DNA of 64,000 nt from CAZWCE01 sp964632505 (lineage in GTDB: Bacteria; Planctomycetota; Planctomycetia; Pirellulales; Thermoguttaceae). Both the position numbers and the translations under genes were made by a program. The notes under the pieces are model-generated. The model was not told where the DNA came from, ran no database searches, and was given only the letters and a program-made list of their open reading frames with translations. The stretch is from the NCBI GenBank assembly GCA_964632505.1, contig CAZWCE010000004.1, positions 124,001 through 188,000 of the forward strand. The letters run 5' to 3'. Shown here piece after piece: positions 44,958 to 54,957 of this stretch. The stretch's first letter is position 1. The number at the start of each line of letters is the position of its first letter.

Positions 44958-46337
44958 CTACAGTACCAACTCGAAACTCTCTTCCGGAGCGTCACGATCC
45001 TTCCGATCGAGGATCAGATTGAGGATCTGTTCCAGAAGCCGGATCGCGCCCTGGTAGCCGACCGTCGGGAAATATTGGTGCCCGACTCGGTCGAGGATCG
45101 GAAAACCGTGCCGCAACAGCGGGATGTCTTCGTCGCGCGAGATGTACTTGCCGTACGTGTTGCCGATGAGCAGATCGACCGGTTCGTTCTTGATCCACTG
45201 GTGCATCAGGTACATGTCGGCGCAGGAGCCTTGTTTGTATTTCGCCTCGGGGACGCTTTCGCCGAGACGCTTCTCCATGTCGCGGAGGAACTGTTTGCCC
45301 GGTGTTCCCGTGACGACGTAGACCGGCCGCATGTCGAGATCGACCAGGAATTCGCACAGCGCGTTGAGCTGATCGGGGTCGCCCCAGAGCGCGACCCGCT
45401 TGCCGGCGAGGTACTGATGGGTATCGCAGATCAGGTCGACCAGACGCCCGCGTTCGGCGATCAGGTCTTCGGGGATTTCGCCGCCGAGCTTCCGCATCGC
45501 GTCGATGAAGCGGTCGGTCGCCTTCAGCCCGATCGGCAGATCGAGAATCTCGTAGGGAACGTTCGATTTCGCCTCGAGGTGTCTCGCGGCCGAACCGGTC
45601 GTCCAGGTCCCCAAGGCCACGGTGGCGGCCGAAGAGCCCATCATCCGGAGATCTTCCATGCGCGTGCCGCCGGCGGGATACATCTCATGCTTGCCGGTCT
45701 GCGGAGCGTCGAGCACGCCGGAGGTGTCGGGAAAAAGGATCGCGTCGATCCCCATGCGCGAGGCCAATCGTTTGATCTCCCGCATGTCGGCCGGCTCGAC
45801 CCAACCGGGAATCAGGTTCAGCTTCGACGATTTCTGCGCCTCGGGGGTGGCGAAATAATCGACCAGATGGCGGACCATATTCGCATACCCGGTCACGTGG
45901 GACCCGACGTAGCTCGGTGTATTGGCGTGGATGACCATCTTCCCCTCGGGAACGAGACCGTCTTCCTTCGCCTTGGCGATGATCTGGACCATGTCGTCGC
46001 CGATCGTCTCCGAGAGGCAGGTCGTGTGGACGGCGATGATGTCCGGCTCGTAGATGGTGAAAATATTGTTGATCGCCTGCAACAGGTTCGATTGTCCCCC
46101 GAACACCGAAGAGCCCTCGGTGAACGAGCTGGTCGCCGCCATGACCGGCTCTTTGTAATGCCGGGTCAGGGTTGAGCGGTGGTAGGCACAGCATCCCTGA
46201 GAGCCGTGGCTGTGCGGCAAACATCGGTGGAGGCCCAGGGCGGCGTACATCGCCCCGATCGGCTGGCAGGTCTTCGCCGGGTTGACCGTCAGCGCCTTAC
46301 GCGGCTGGATTTCCTTTCGGGTATGTCGAAGCAGCAT
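44958..46337 (-). CDS. nifK: Nitrogenase molybdenum-iron protein beta chain
   Basis: 459 residues from the ATG at 46337 (AAGGAAA upstream). With NifD it forms the MoFe protein. P-cluster cysteines sit in NPAKTCQPIGAMYAALG (C24), HGSQGCCAYHRS (C49) and VHTTCLSETIGDD (C107), with the serine region SSFTEGSSVFGG. The protein is about 60 residues shorter than Azotobacter NifK because the N-terminal extension is missing, as in anaerobe-type nitrogenases. The double cysteine in GCCAY is a small deviation. It lies 55 nt after nifD. Confidence 0.96.
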   Translation of the reverse strand: MLLRHTRKEIQPRKALTVNPAKTCQPIGAMYAALGLHRCLPHSHGSQGCCAYHRSTLTRHYKEPVMAATSSFTEGSSVFGGQSNLLQAINNIFTIYEPDIIAVHTTCLSETIGDDMVQIIAKAKEDGLVPEGKMVIHANTPSYVGSHVTGYANMVRHLVDYFATPEAQKSSKLNLIPGWVEPADMREIKRLASRMGIDAILFPDTSGVLDAPQTGKHEMYPAGGTRMEDLRMMGSSAATVALGTWTTGSAARHLEAKSNVPYEILDLPIGLKATDRFIDAMRKLGGEIPEDLIAERGRLVDLICDTHQYLAGKRVALWGDPDQLNALCEFLVDLDMRPVYVVTGTPGKQFLRDMEKRLGESVPEAKYKQGSCADMYLMHQWIKNEPVDLLIGNTYGKYISRDEDIPLLRHGFPILDRVGHQYFPTVGYQGAIRLLEQILNLILDRKDRDAPEESFELVL

Positions 46338-46392
46338 GATTCGGTTTCCTTGTCTTTCGAAATGGAGAGAGGAGGGAGTGTTTCGGGAGTGG

Positions 46393-48039
46393 TCAATCCT
46401 GTACGAACGAGGCTTCCAGCGTCGGCTTGGTCGAGGTCTCCCAGGGAGCTTCGACGTAGGACCAGATCTTCGCGTTGACCATCCGGTCGACCGTCTTGTA
46501 GAAGTTGCAGGCCCCCTCGAACGAAGCGAAGGGCCCGCCGTAGTCGTAGCTGTGCAGTTGCAGACACGGCGTTCCCGATTTCTGTACGGCGTATTTCTCC
46601 TTGATGCCCGCACAAATGATCGACGGCTTGAACAGCTCGATCAGCTTCTCGGTTTCGTAGTGGCTGATGTCGTCGATGACCAGCGTTTCGCGTTCCATGT
46701 CGTGCATCATGCCTTCATACGATTTGAACTGGTACCCCTTTTCCTCGAGCTTCCGCATCTCCTCTTCCGTCTTTCGGGGACGATACCGATTCTCGTCGGG
46801 CGAAACCTCCAGTTCCTCGATATTGCGGCTGTCGGCGTCGATCTTGATCTTCGGGAGCACCTCCCGGCCTTCGTAGTCGTCGCGATGGGCGAACTCGTAC
46901 CCCGCGGCGATCGTCTTCATGCCGATCTCCTCGAACAGGTCCTGGTAATGGTGGGCCCGGGAACCGCCGACGAACAGCATCGCCGTTTTGCCCTCGCAAC
47001 GGGGGCGGATCTCCTGTTGGACCATCTCCACCTTCGCCATCTCTTGCGCGACCACCTGCCGGGTCCGTTCCATGAGGGCCGCATCCTCGAAATACTCGGC
47101 GATCTTGATCAACGACTTCGCCGTGCCCCGAGCGCCGAGGAAGTTCACTTTGATCCACGGAACGCCGAATTTCTTCTCGATCATGTCGGCGACGTAGTTG
47201 ATCGAACGGTGACACATCACGCAATTCAAGTCGGCGGTGTGCGATCGCTCGAACTTGTCCATCGTGGAGTTGCCGCTGAAGGTCGACTCCAGGGTGATGC
47301 CGCACCGTTCGAGCAGGTCTTCGATCAAAAAGGCGTCGCCGCCGATGTTGTACTCGCCGAGCAGATTGATCCGGAACTCGCCGGGGGTCGGCTCGTCGTT
47401 GCGGCCGATCACGTGTTTGAAGAGTTGGTTGTTCGCGATGTGATGCCCCGCCGATTGGCTCACGCCCTTGTACCCCTCGCAACTGAACGCGAAGACATTG
47501 ATCCCCAGCTTCTCGCGCATCTCCCGCGTCACCGCGTGGACATCGTCGCCGATCAACCCCACCGGGCAGGTGGCGAACACGCCGATCGCCTTCGGCTGAA
47601 ACTGGTCGTACGCCTCTTGGATCGCCGCCTTGAGCTTCTTCTCGCCGCCGAAGATGATCTGCTCGTCCTGCATGTCGGTCGAAAAGCAGTAGGTCATGAA
47701 GTTTTCTTCGGTCTGGGTTTCCGGCTTGGTCTGGTTCCTCCGGGTGAGCCAGGAGTAGAATCCGCAACCGATCGGACCGTGCGTGATGTTCACGATGTCC
47801 CGCGTCGGGCCGAGAACCACTCCCTTGCAACCGGCATAGGTGCAGCCGCGCTGGGTGATGATGCCCGGGGTGGTGCGGACGTTTGCCTGGATCTCCGGCA
47901 CCGTTTCCTGTCCCACTTGCGGATCCACTTCCTTCTCGTTGATCACGATCTGCTTGGCCCGCTTCCGGGCGACCTTCCGGGGATACGATTTGAGCAATTC
48001 CTCTTTGATGTCCTGCATTCGAGATTCTTCTGTCGCCAT
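46393..48039 (-). CDS. nifD: Nitrogenase molybdenum-iron protein alpha chain
   Basis: 548 residues; GAGGT precedes the ATG. It is the catalytic subunit that holds FeMo-cofactor. P-cluster ligands are C66 (GCTYAGCKG), C92 (HGPIGCGFYSW) and C158 (FATCPVGLIGDD). Substrate-site residues are Q195 and H199 (SQSAGHHIANN). Cofactor ligands are C276 (CHRSINYVA) and H496 (CLQLHSYDYGGPF). The cofactor His and Gln contexts are of the molybdenum type rather than vanadium or iron-only. An insertion of about 50 residues near 385-450 resembles Clostridium-type NifD, placing it with anaerobe (cluster III-like) enzymes. Confidence 0.97.
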   Translation of the reverse strand: MATEESRMQDIKEELLKSYPRKVARKRAKQIVINEKEVDPQVGQETVPEIQANVRTTPGIITQRGCTYAGCKGVVLGPTRDIVNITHGPIGCGFYSWLTRRNQTKPETQTEENFMTYCFSTDMQDEQIIFGGEKKLKAAIQEAYDQFQPKAIGVFATCPVGLIGDDVHAVTREMREKLGINVFAFSCEGYKGVSQSAGHHIANNQLFKHVIGRNDEPTPGEFRINLLGEYNIGGDAFLIEDLLERCGITLESTFSGNSTMDKFERSHTADLNCVMCHRSINYVADMIEKKFGVPWIKVNFLGARGTAKSLIKIAEYFEDAALMERTRQVVAQEMAKVEMVQQEIRPRCEGKTAMLFVGGSRAHHYQDLFEEIGMKTIAAGYEFAHRDDYEGREVLPKIKIDADSRNIEELEVSPDENRYRPRKTEEEMRKLEEKGYQFKSYEGMMHDMERETLVIDDISHYETEKLIELFKPSIICAGIKEKYAVQKSGTPCLQLHSYDYGGPFASFEGACNFYKTVDRMVNAKIWSYVEAPWETSTKPTLEASFVQD

Positions 48040-48114
48040 CGATATACCTCTATTCGCTTGATACGGTGAATCCGTGGGGGATAGGTTCCATGCGTTTTGC
48101 TTCCAAGAGCGAGG

Positions 48115-48504
48115 TTACGCGACCGCCTCCTCGACGATCGCCTCGTCGCCCGACTCGCCGGTGCGGACACGAATCGAATCGGAGACCGGCATCACGAAAA
48201 TCTTGCCGTCGCCGGGATTGCCGCTCTGGTTCACGCGGATGATCGTGTCGATCGCCTTTTTGACCTTGTCGTCGGGCACCACGAGGGTGACCATCCGCTT
48301 GGGCATCAGCTTCGGCCCGGGACCGAGCTGATTGATCGCTTCCTCGTAGCCCTCCTTGGCTCCTTCCAGAAGCAGGTAGTCGACCTTGCCCTTACCGCGA
48401 CCGACTACCTTCCGCGCCGTCATCGACGCAATCCCGGCATCAGCCAGGGCTTTCTTCATCTGATTCATTTTGTTGATGCGTATGATCGCCAGGATCTCCT
48501 TCAT
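48115..48504 (-). CDS. nifI2: PII-like nitrogenase regulator NifI2
   Basis: 129 residues. A P-II fold protein: MKEILAIIRINKMNQMKKALADAGI, a T-loop region ARKVVGRGKGKVDYLLLEGAKEGY, KRMVTLVVPDDKVKKAIDTIIRVNQSGNPGDGKIFVMPV. With NifI1 it binds the MoFe protein and switches nitrogenase off when ammonium is present, relieved by 2-oxoglutarate and ATP (known from Methanococcus). Its place between nifI1 and nifD is the conserved order. Confidence 0.94.
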   Translation of the reverse strand: MKEILAIIRINKMNQMKKALADAGIASMTARKVVGRGKGKVDYLLLEGAKEGYEEAINQLGPGPKLMPKRMVTLVVPDDKVKKAIDTIIRVNQSGNPGDGKIFVMPVSDSIRVRTGESGDEAIVEEAVA

Positions 48505-48607
48505 GGCCTGTCTCTTTCTTTCAGGGGTGGGGATGAGAAATCAGGAAATACGAATCCGCCGGGATCGGCAGCCCCGGGAAATACGGACTGCCGGCCGCGA
48601 CAGGCCG

Positions 48608-48997
48608 CTAGGCGTTCGACTCCGCCGTGGTCTCGGAGACTGCCGGGGCGTCCAGCGGTCCTGTCGAAGCGCTGGTCTCCTTCACGCCGCTGCTGATGGT
48701 GTAGACTTCTTCGACGGGAGAAACGAAGACCTTGCCGTCGCCGAACGCTCCCTTCGAGCCGCTCCGGGCGGCGGTGAGGATCGTTTCGACCACGAAGTCC
48801 TTGTCCTGGTCGTCGACCACCGTCAGGATGAGTTCCTTGGGGAGTTCGTCGTACATGACTTCTCCGATTTTCATACCGCGTTGTTTTCCCCGGCCGTACA
48901 CGTCCATCTTCGTGACGGCCGGAAAGCCGGCATACATGAGTGCCGCCAGGACTTCTTGCGATTTCTCGGGGCGAATGATAGCGCGAACCATAATCAT
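48608..48997 (-). CDS. nifI1: PII-like nitrogenase regulator NifI1
   Basis: 129 residues from the ATG at 48997 (AAAGGAA upstream). The PII core is MIMVRAIIRPEKSQEVLAALMYAGFPAVTKMDVYGRGKQRG, VVDDQDKDFVVETILTAARSGSKGAFGDGKVFVSPVEEVYTISSG. The short T-loop is typical of NifI1. An acidic, Ser/Thr-rich tail of ~20 residues follows. It immediately follows nifH and precedes nifI2, supporting post-translational control of nitrogenase here. Confidence 0.94.
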   Translation of the reverse strand: MIMVRAIIRPEKSQEVLAALMYAGFPAVTKMDVYGRGKQRGMKIGEVMYDELPKELILTVVDDQDKDFVVETILTAARSGSKGAFGDGKVFVSPVEEVYTISSGVKETSASTGPLDAPAVSETTAESNA

Positions 48998-49091
48998 GGT
49001 GAGTGTTCCTTTCAAGCGAAAAAACGAATGGGGCTTTGTGAATCCACAAGGGTGATGCCTCGTTCCAAGGCGTACCGGTTCCGCGTCGATG

Positions 49092-49919
<828 letters not shown>

Positions 49920-50071
49920 TTTGTTTTCTCTCTGTTTCAAGGGGAAAAGAATTCGGTAATCTTTTTCTCGCAAGCCGACCCCGGTACGTTCGTTCGGAAA
50001 AAAAGCATTCCCCGCCATGACGGCGTGGATCGGATTCTGCAACCGGAATCGACTTTGCCGATTGCTATTGG

Positions 50072-50087
50072 GCAGATACGATGCCAA
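50072..50087 (-). promoter_or_regulatory. Possible sigma54 (-24/-12) promoter for the nif operon
   Basis: The minus strand reads TTGGCATCGTATCTGC: the GG and GC dinucleotides are exactly ten bases apart, and TTGGCA matches the -24 consensus well, while the -12 box CTGC is imperfect. No TGT-N10-ACA activator site was found upstream. Confidence 0.4.
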
Positions 50088-50468
50088 TGACCGCTCCCGG
50101 GAGAGAAAAAACGGAAAAAAAGACGCCCGAATTGCCTTTCAAAATCACCGCCGAAATGACTCCGCCTCTCCTCATCTTCCGTAGAGTCTTTCCAACAAAG
50201 GGGTTAGGCGCCTCCATCCCACCACGAAAGGGAATCGAAACGTGTGGTACTTTTTCCGTTCCGAAAGGAAACGTCGGCAAAGGAAACCGAAAGAGGGAAA
50301 TCCGGCGTAAATCAAACGACGATACATGAACGTCCGAAAAAGGGACAATTATGTCGCGAAACGGCGCGACGATCTCTTTCTCTGCGAGAGAATCGTGAAG
50401 ATCGCATGAAAGGAACCTCTATGGTCGACGAAGACAAGAAACGACGTTTTTGTATCCTGAGTGGCAAC

Positions 50469-50488
50469 ATACGACACTATTGTCGCAT
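50469..50488. promoter_or_regulatory. Operator-like inverted repeat upstream of nifH
   Basis: ATACGACA-N4-TGTCGCAT, one mismatch between arms, within AT-rich DNA. It could bind a dimeric regulator; the regulator is not identified. Confidence 0.35.
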
Positions 50489-50563
50489 ATTAGGCATTCG
50501 CATGATATGGTATAAGTTATTGAAATTATTAGAGTTGCGTAAAAAGAGAGAGAGGATCGGTTC

Positions 50564-52495
50564 TCAAAAATCATCCAACCAGTCACGCATCCAAAGTTCA
50601 AGAAAGAGGAGCGCCCAGAGGCGATAGGCGTGATCGAAGACATTCTGGGTATGCTCGTCGAGAAGCTGCTCGATGACCTCGGGTCGGAAGTATCCCCGTC
50701 GCCGGCAAACCCGATCGGTCAGGACCTCTCGAGCGAACGACGCCAGCGGACCGCGAAACCAATGATCGAGGGGGACGCCGAATCCCATCTTCTTGCGCCG
50801 ATCGATTCGTGGGGGAAGCAGCGGCGAGAAGGTATCGCGCAAGATGTGCTTTCCCTGACGCTGGAAAAGTTTGCAACCGATCGGCATCGCGGCGGCCCAT
50901 TCCACCACGCGGTGATCGAGGAAAGGCTGGCGGCACTCCAGTCCATGGGCCATGCTGGCGATGTCGGCTTTGGTCATCAAGTCGCCGGGCAGGTAGGTCA
51001 CCAGATCCGTCAGGCTGATGTTGGTCACCGGGTCGCGGCGATCGCTCCGGGCCGCCCCTTGGCGGAGAAAATCGAGGGAATCGTATCCCCCGAGCGTCCC
51101 GACGAAATCCGATGTGTACAAAAGTTCTCTACGCTGCCGATTGAAAATGGCGATCCACTGGAGGTAGCGTTCCAAGGGCGGCATGCCGGCCGCTTCGAGG
51201 AAACGCTTGAGACGGCGACGGGTCGATTTCTGCCGTGTGCTGGCCGGGAGCTTCTGCCAGAGCGGATGGGCCACCATCCGACGGAGTAGGGCGGGGAGAC
51301 GATCGAGCCATCTTCCAAGTCCCACCGCCCGGTACCGATCGTAGCCGGCGAACAGTTCGTCGCCTCCGTCCCCGGAAAGAGCCACCGTCACATGCTCCCG
51401 GGTCAATTGAGCGACGTACCATGTTGGGATGGCGGAGCTGTCGGCGAACGGTTCATCGTAGTGCCAGAGGAGTTTCGGCAAGACGCTCATCGCGTCGGGC
51501 GTGACGACGAACGGTCGGTGGTCGGTCTCCAAATGCTCCGAAGCGAGCTGGGCATAGGCCGTTTCATCGTATTCCGGTTCGGTGAATCCGATCGAAAAGG
51601 TCCGCACCGGCTCGCCGTTCTCTTCCGCGAGAATCTGCTGCATGAGGCCGACGATGACCGTCGAATCGACGCCCCCGGAGAGAAACGCCCCCAGCGGCAC
51701 ATCGCTGCGGAGCCGCAACCGTACGGCGTCGGTCAATCGCGCGCGCAGCCCCTCGGACCACTCCGTGTAGGAAAGCTCTTGCTGGTGGTTGAAATCGGGA
51801 TTCCAGTACGATTCCACCCGGAAGCGGCCGTTTTCCCAGATCGCCCGATGGGCCGGCGGCAGCTTGGCGAAGCCCTCGAAGATACATTTCGGGTGTGGCA
51901 CGTACTGGTAGGTGAGATAATCGTCCAGGGCGGTCGGGTCGATGGTTCGCGGAATGCCGGGCACCTGAAGGAGACTCTTCAGCTCGCTGGCGAACAGCAG
52001 TCGATCCGTTTCGAGCCGGTAAAAAAGCGGCTTCTGGCCGAGCCGGTCGCGGGCCAACAGCAGGCGATTCCTCCCGGCGTCCCAGAGGGCCAGCGAGAAC
52101 ATGCCGTTGAGATGCTCGAGGAAGTCGACGCCGTGCTCTTCATAGAGATGAACAAGCACCTCGGTATCGGACTCGGTCCGGAAACGGTGTCCTTGCTCAA
52201 CGAGCGGCGGTCTGAGATCGCGGTAATTATAGATCTCGCCGTTGAAGACGATCTGAATCGTACCGTCCTCGTTGGCCATCGGTTGGTGTCCGCCGGTCAG
52301 GTCGATGATCGAGAGACGTCGATGCCCCAGTGCGACGCCTGTCCGGGGGTGAAGCGAATCATCTTGCAAGGATCGAAAGAAAAGCCCTTGATCGTCGGGC
52401 CCGCGATGGGTGAGCACCTCCACCATGCGCGCAAGGGTCGACTGCGAGATCGCCGGATGCGGCTCGGTCCAGATGGCGCCGGTGATTCCACACAT
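50564..52495 (-). CDS. asnB: Asparagine synthase (glutamine-hydrolysing)
   Basis: 643 residues, beginning MCGITGAIW so the catalytic Cys2 is N-terminal as required. Glutaminase domain: LTHRGPDDQG, LGHRRLSIIDL, FNGEIYNYRDLR, SDTEVLVHLYEEHG, DRLGQKPLFY. Synthetase domain: the PP-loop LGAFLSGGVDSTVIVGLM, VALSGDGGDELFAGYDRY and ADIASMAHGLECRQPFLDHRVVEW. It makes asparagine or amidates a related acceptor using glutamine; many such enzymes occur in exopolysaccharide loci. It lies upstream of nifH on the same strand and 75 nt downstream of the FAD oxidoreductase. Confidence 0.93.
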   Translation of the reverse strand: MCGITGAIWTEPHPAISQSTLARMVEVLTHRGPDDQGLFFRSLQDDSLHPRTGVALGHRRLSIIDLTGGHQPMANEDGTIQIVFNGEIYNYRDLRPPLVEQGHRFRTESDTEVLVHLYEEHGVDFLEHLNGMFSLALWDAGRNRLLLARDRLGQKPLFYRLETDRLLFASELKSLLQVPGIPRTIDPTALDDYLTYQYVPHPKCIFEGFAKLPPAHRAIWENGRFRVESYWNPDFNHQQELSYTEWSEGLRARLTDAVRLRLRSDVPLGAFLSGGVDSTVIVGLMQQILAEENGEPVRTFSIGFTEPEYDETAYAQLASEHLETDHRPFVVTPDAMSVLPKLLWHYDEPFADSSAIPTWYVAQLTREHVTVALSGDGGDELFAGYDRYRAVGLGRWLDRLPALLRRMVAHPLWQKLPASTRQKSTRRRLKRFLEAAGMPPLERYLQWIAIFNRQRRELLYTSDFVGTLGGYDSLDFLRQGAARSDRRDPVTNISLTDLVTYLPGDLMTKADIASMAHGLECRQPFLDHRVVEWAAAMPIGCKLFQRQGKHILRDTFSPLLPPRIDRRKKMGFGVPLDHWFRGPLASFAREVLTDRVCRRRGYFRPEVIEQLLDEHTQNVFDHAYRLWALLFLELWMRDWLDDF

Positions 52496-52518
52496 CGATT
52501 GTTCCGTTTTCGCTCTGC

Positions 52519-52555
52519 AAAAGAAGCCGCATCGCCCCCCTCGGGCGCTCGCTTC
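52519..52555 (-). terminator. Probable terminator between FAD oxidoreductase and asnB
   Basis: On the minus strand GAAGC and GCTTC enclose an inner CGCCC/GGGCG hairpin, followed by four T. Confidence 0.55.
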
Positions 52556-52569
52556 CCGTCATGTGCGGA

Positions 52570-54957
52570 CTAATCCTGCTTGCTCAGGACCGATTTCGGC
52601 AAGTGGTAAAGCTCCATTTCCCAGAGCCGCGCGAGATTGCCCGGCGTGTTGATGATCTCCAGCCGGAAGGCATCGGAAGTGACCTCCGGAAAGGTGAGGC
52701 TCACATCGCAGGAGATGTTCAATTCCGTTTTCGTCTTCTCGATGTCCTTCCACCGGCCGTCTTCACGATACTGAAGCACGAAGGCGGAAATGGGCGTGGT
52801 CGGGCCTTTCCCACCTCCGGCCTGGCCGGTGACCAATCGCAGCGCGTTGACGGTGACCGGCTCCTCCCAGGTGAGGGTGACGTAATGCTCCGGATCGGTG
52901 TCGTCGCTGACCCAACGCAGTCGGTTGTCGCTGAGGCTGACCTGACCATCGTTGATGTTCGCCGCGGGGTAGTTCGCTTTTTTGTAAAGGCTCGAAACGG
53001 AGACCTCCGCGTCGCGGGCGACGTTCTCGCCGGCCTTGTCGATCCATTTCGGCGGCTTCAGGTTCGGTTCGGGAATATTCGGTTTCTCGGCGACCCCCTT
53101 CTCCATTAAGGCGATCAGGTCGTCGAGGTGATCCTGATAAACGCCTCGAGGAGTCGTGTTCTCCCGTTTGCAGACGGAAGCGGCCATGCCGATCACCTCG
53201 CCCATCATGCCGCCGGTGCGCATCACACGAATCGTCCCCAAGGCGACGTGCGTGACGCTGATGTTCCGGCCACCCATGAACAGGTTTTCAATATTCCGCG
53301 AATAGAGGGTGCGGTACGGGATGGCGTACGGCTCAATGCGTTTGTGCTTGGCGACGGTGCGGAATTCCCGTCCCGGGAAAAACTTCGTGTTGTCGGGATG
53401 GGGATAGTGCAAGTCGATCGTCCAGGTGGTGGTGACGCAGGCATCGGGCCACTCGACGCGGTCGACGATGTGTTGCTCCTGGAGAACGACATCGCCCATC
53501 AATCGCCGCGATTCCCGCTTCCCGGCGATGAAGGCCACCCAGTGGAGCTTCCGGTTTTTCGCCTTCTCACGCCACTCGGGAGAACTGTGGTTTTTCATGT
53601 AGGACCAGTGACCGTACGCGGCGCGGAGGCCGTGGTCGCGGATGCGCTCGAAATCGAAGATCTGGTCGTAGTTCAATCCCGTCTCCCAGTCCCAGTCGCC
53701 GCGAAGCATCGGCCGGAAGCTCTCGTCGGTGAACTGGATCGCCCAGGGCAATTCGGGGAATTCGGTCGGATGATCGGTCTCGGTCGTGTACCACTGGACC
53801 GAAGCGCCCATGGTCATGTCGTCCGGCTCTTCCGGGGCGAGTTCTTCGCCGGTCTGGGCCTTCGACTCGCGTCCCATCCGCGAGTCGGCGCCGGCCAGGT
53901 AACCGAGCGTCCCGTCGCCGGTGCAGTCGGCGAAGACCATACCGGGGAACCGCAACTCCCGACCGGTGCGAATATGACGTCCGATGACCGCGACGATCCG
54001 GTCGCCGTCCATTTCCACGTCGACCATATGCGTATTCAGAAACAGGTGCAGCGAATCTTCGGCGCGGACCACACTCAGCTTCCGCTCATCTTCATAATAG
54101 TCGGCCGGTTGGGCGTTGCCTTGTCGCCGGGGACCGATCTCGTAGACCAGGTTTCCCAGATTCGGATAGGGCGGCAGATTGATCCTTCCGTTCAGGTGAA
54201 CACGGACCTCGGAGCTGTTGTTGCCGCCGAGGACAGGGCGATTCTGGATCAACGCCACATTCAAGCCCAACCGGGCCGCGGCGACGGCGGAACAGGTTCC
54301 GGCCATGCCCCCGCCGACGACGACCAGATCGAACGGCGCCTCCTCGGCATCGGGCGCGGTTTCAGGAAGGTTCAGCGCCGCTCGGCGCATCGGATGGAGC
54401 ACTTCCGGATCATTCGGAGGGGTGAAATCGGGTTCGGCGGAAAAACAGATCGCGTCGAGGCGGCCGTCGAAGCCGGTCAAGTCTTCCAAGGCGATTTCCA
54501 CCTCTTGATCCTCGGAATCGATCTCCACCGAGTCACCCTTTTGCCAGTGCCAAGGCTGTCCTTCCGTGCCGAAAATCGTCTCGAGCGGCTCGCCGTCGAC
54601 GTGGAGTCGAAATTTGCCCGGAGCGTGTTCGGTCGTCCACGGAGCGACCCAGTTTCGCGTGCGGACCCAAACGCGGTAGGTTCCCGGCGCGGGGAAGGAG
54701 ACCGACGTGGTGGCGTTTTCGATCGGCTCGCCCATCCCGTGCGCCAATAGGACGGAAGAGCCCATGCTGTCGATGAACTGCTGATCGACAACCCAGCCGC
54801 CGGTGTCGTCGAAACTCTCCGCTTCGATCAGCAGCGTCTTTTTTCCTTCTTCCACGATCTGGCCTCGGGCGAACCCCCCGACGAGCACCATCCAAAAAAT
54901 GATCGCCATGATCGGTCGGCATGACCGAAGAGTTGCGTGCCGCACGGTTGAAAGCAT
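52570..54957 (-). CDS. Exported FAD-dependent oxidoreductase with carbohydrate-binding-like flanks
   Basis: 795 residues; AAAGGGG precedes the ATG. A signal peptide ends near FARGQ. Residues about 40-165 form a beta-sandwich resembling sugar-binding modules (LLIEAESFDDTGGW, GTYRVWVRTRNW). The FAD_oxidored core starts with the dinucleotide motif DLVVVGGGMAGTCSAVAAARLGLNVALI, then GNNSSEVR, GMVFADCTGDGTLGYLAGAD and NLFMGGRNISVTHVALGTIRVMRT. The C-terminal ~140 residues look like an F5/8-type (discoidin) domain (NVARDAEVSVSSLY, LRWVSDDTDPEHYVTLTWEEPVTVNALRLVTG). It probably oxidises a saccharide outside the cytoplasm; the substrate is unknown. Confidence 0.85.
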   Translation of the reverse strand: MLSTVRHATLRSCRPIMAIIFWMVLVGGFARGQIVEEGKKTLLIEAESFDDTGGWVVDQQFIDSMGSSVLLAHGMGEPIENATTSVSFPAPGTYRVWVRTRNWVAPWTTEHAPGKFRLHVDGEPLETIFGTEGQPWHWQKGDSVEIDSEDQEVEIALEDLTGFDGRLDAICFSAEPDFTPPNDPEVLHPMRRAALNLPETAPDAEEAPFDLVVVGGGMAGTCSAVAAARLGLNVALIQNRPVLGGNNSSEVRVHLNGRINLPPYPNLGNLVYEIGPRRQGNAQPADYYEDERKLSVVRAEDSLHLFLNTHMVDVEMDGDRIVAVIGRHIRTGRELRFPGMVFADCTGDGTLGYLAGADSRMGRESKAQTGEELAPEEPDDMTMGASVQWYTTETDHPTEFPELPWAIQFTDESFRPMLRGDWDWETGLNYDQIFDFERIRDHGLRAAYGHWSYMKNHSSPEWREKAKNRKLHWVAFIAGKRESRRLMGDVVLQEQHIVDRVEWPDACVTTTWTIDLHYPHPDNTKFFPGREFRTVAKHKRIEPYAIPYRTLYSRNIENLFMGGRNISVTHVALGTIRVMRTGGMMGEVIGMAASVCKRENTTPRGVYQDHLDDLIALMEKGVAEKPNIPEPNLKPPKWIDKAGENVARDAEVSVSSLYKKANYPAANINDGQVSLSDNRLRWVSDDTDPEHYVTLTWEEPVTVNALRLVTGQAGGGKGPTTPISAFVLQYREDGRWKDIEKTKTELNISCDVSLTFPEVTSDAFRLEIINTPGNLARLWEMELYHLPKSVLSKQD

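Larger units (their letters stand above)
49920..50563. other. Regulatory region between asnB and nifH
   Basis: 644 nt with no convincing gene. It holds a sigma54-like site (50072-50087), a small palindrome CTCCCGGGAG (50093-50102), a hairpin near 50368-50399 (ACGAT...ATCGT with inner CTC/GAG pairs) and an operator-like inverted repeat (50469-50488) in an AT-rich patch. Confidence 0.5.

Noticed and set aside
43434..46175. Very long plus-strand frame (about 913 codons) across nifE and nifK
   Set aside because: It is antisense to well-supported nif genes; GC-rich third positions remove stops. No family resemblance or ribosome site.
46393..48039. Alternative (vanadium or iron-only) nitrogenase
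   Set aside because: No vnfG/anfG-type delta subunit gene, and the cofactor His and Gln contexts match the Mo type.
46282..48069. Long plus-strand frame across nifD
   Set aside because: Antisense shadow of nifD with no recognisable motif.
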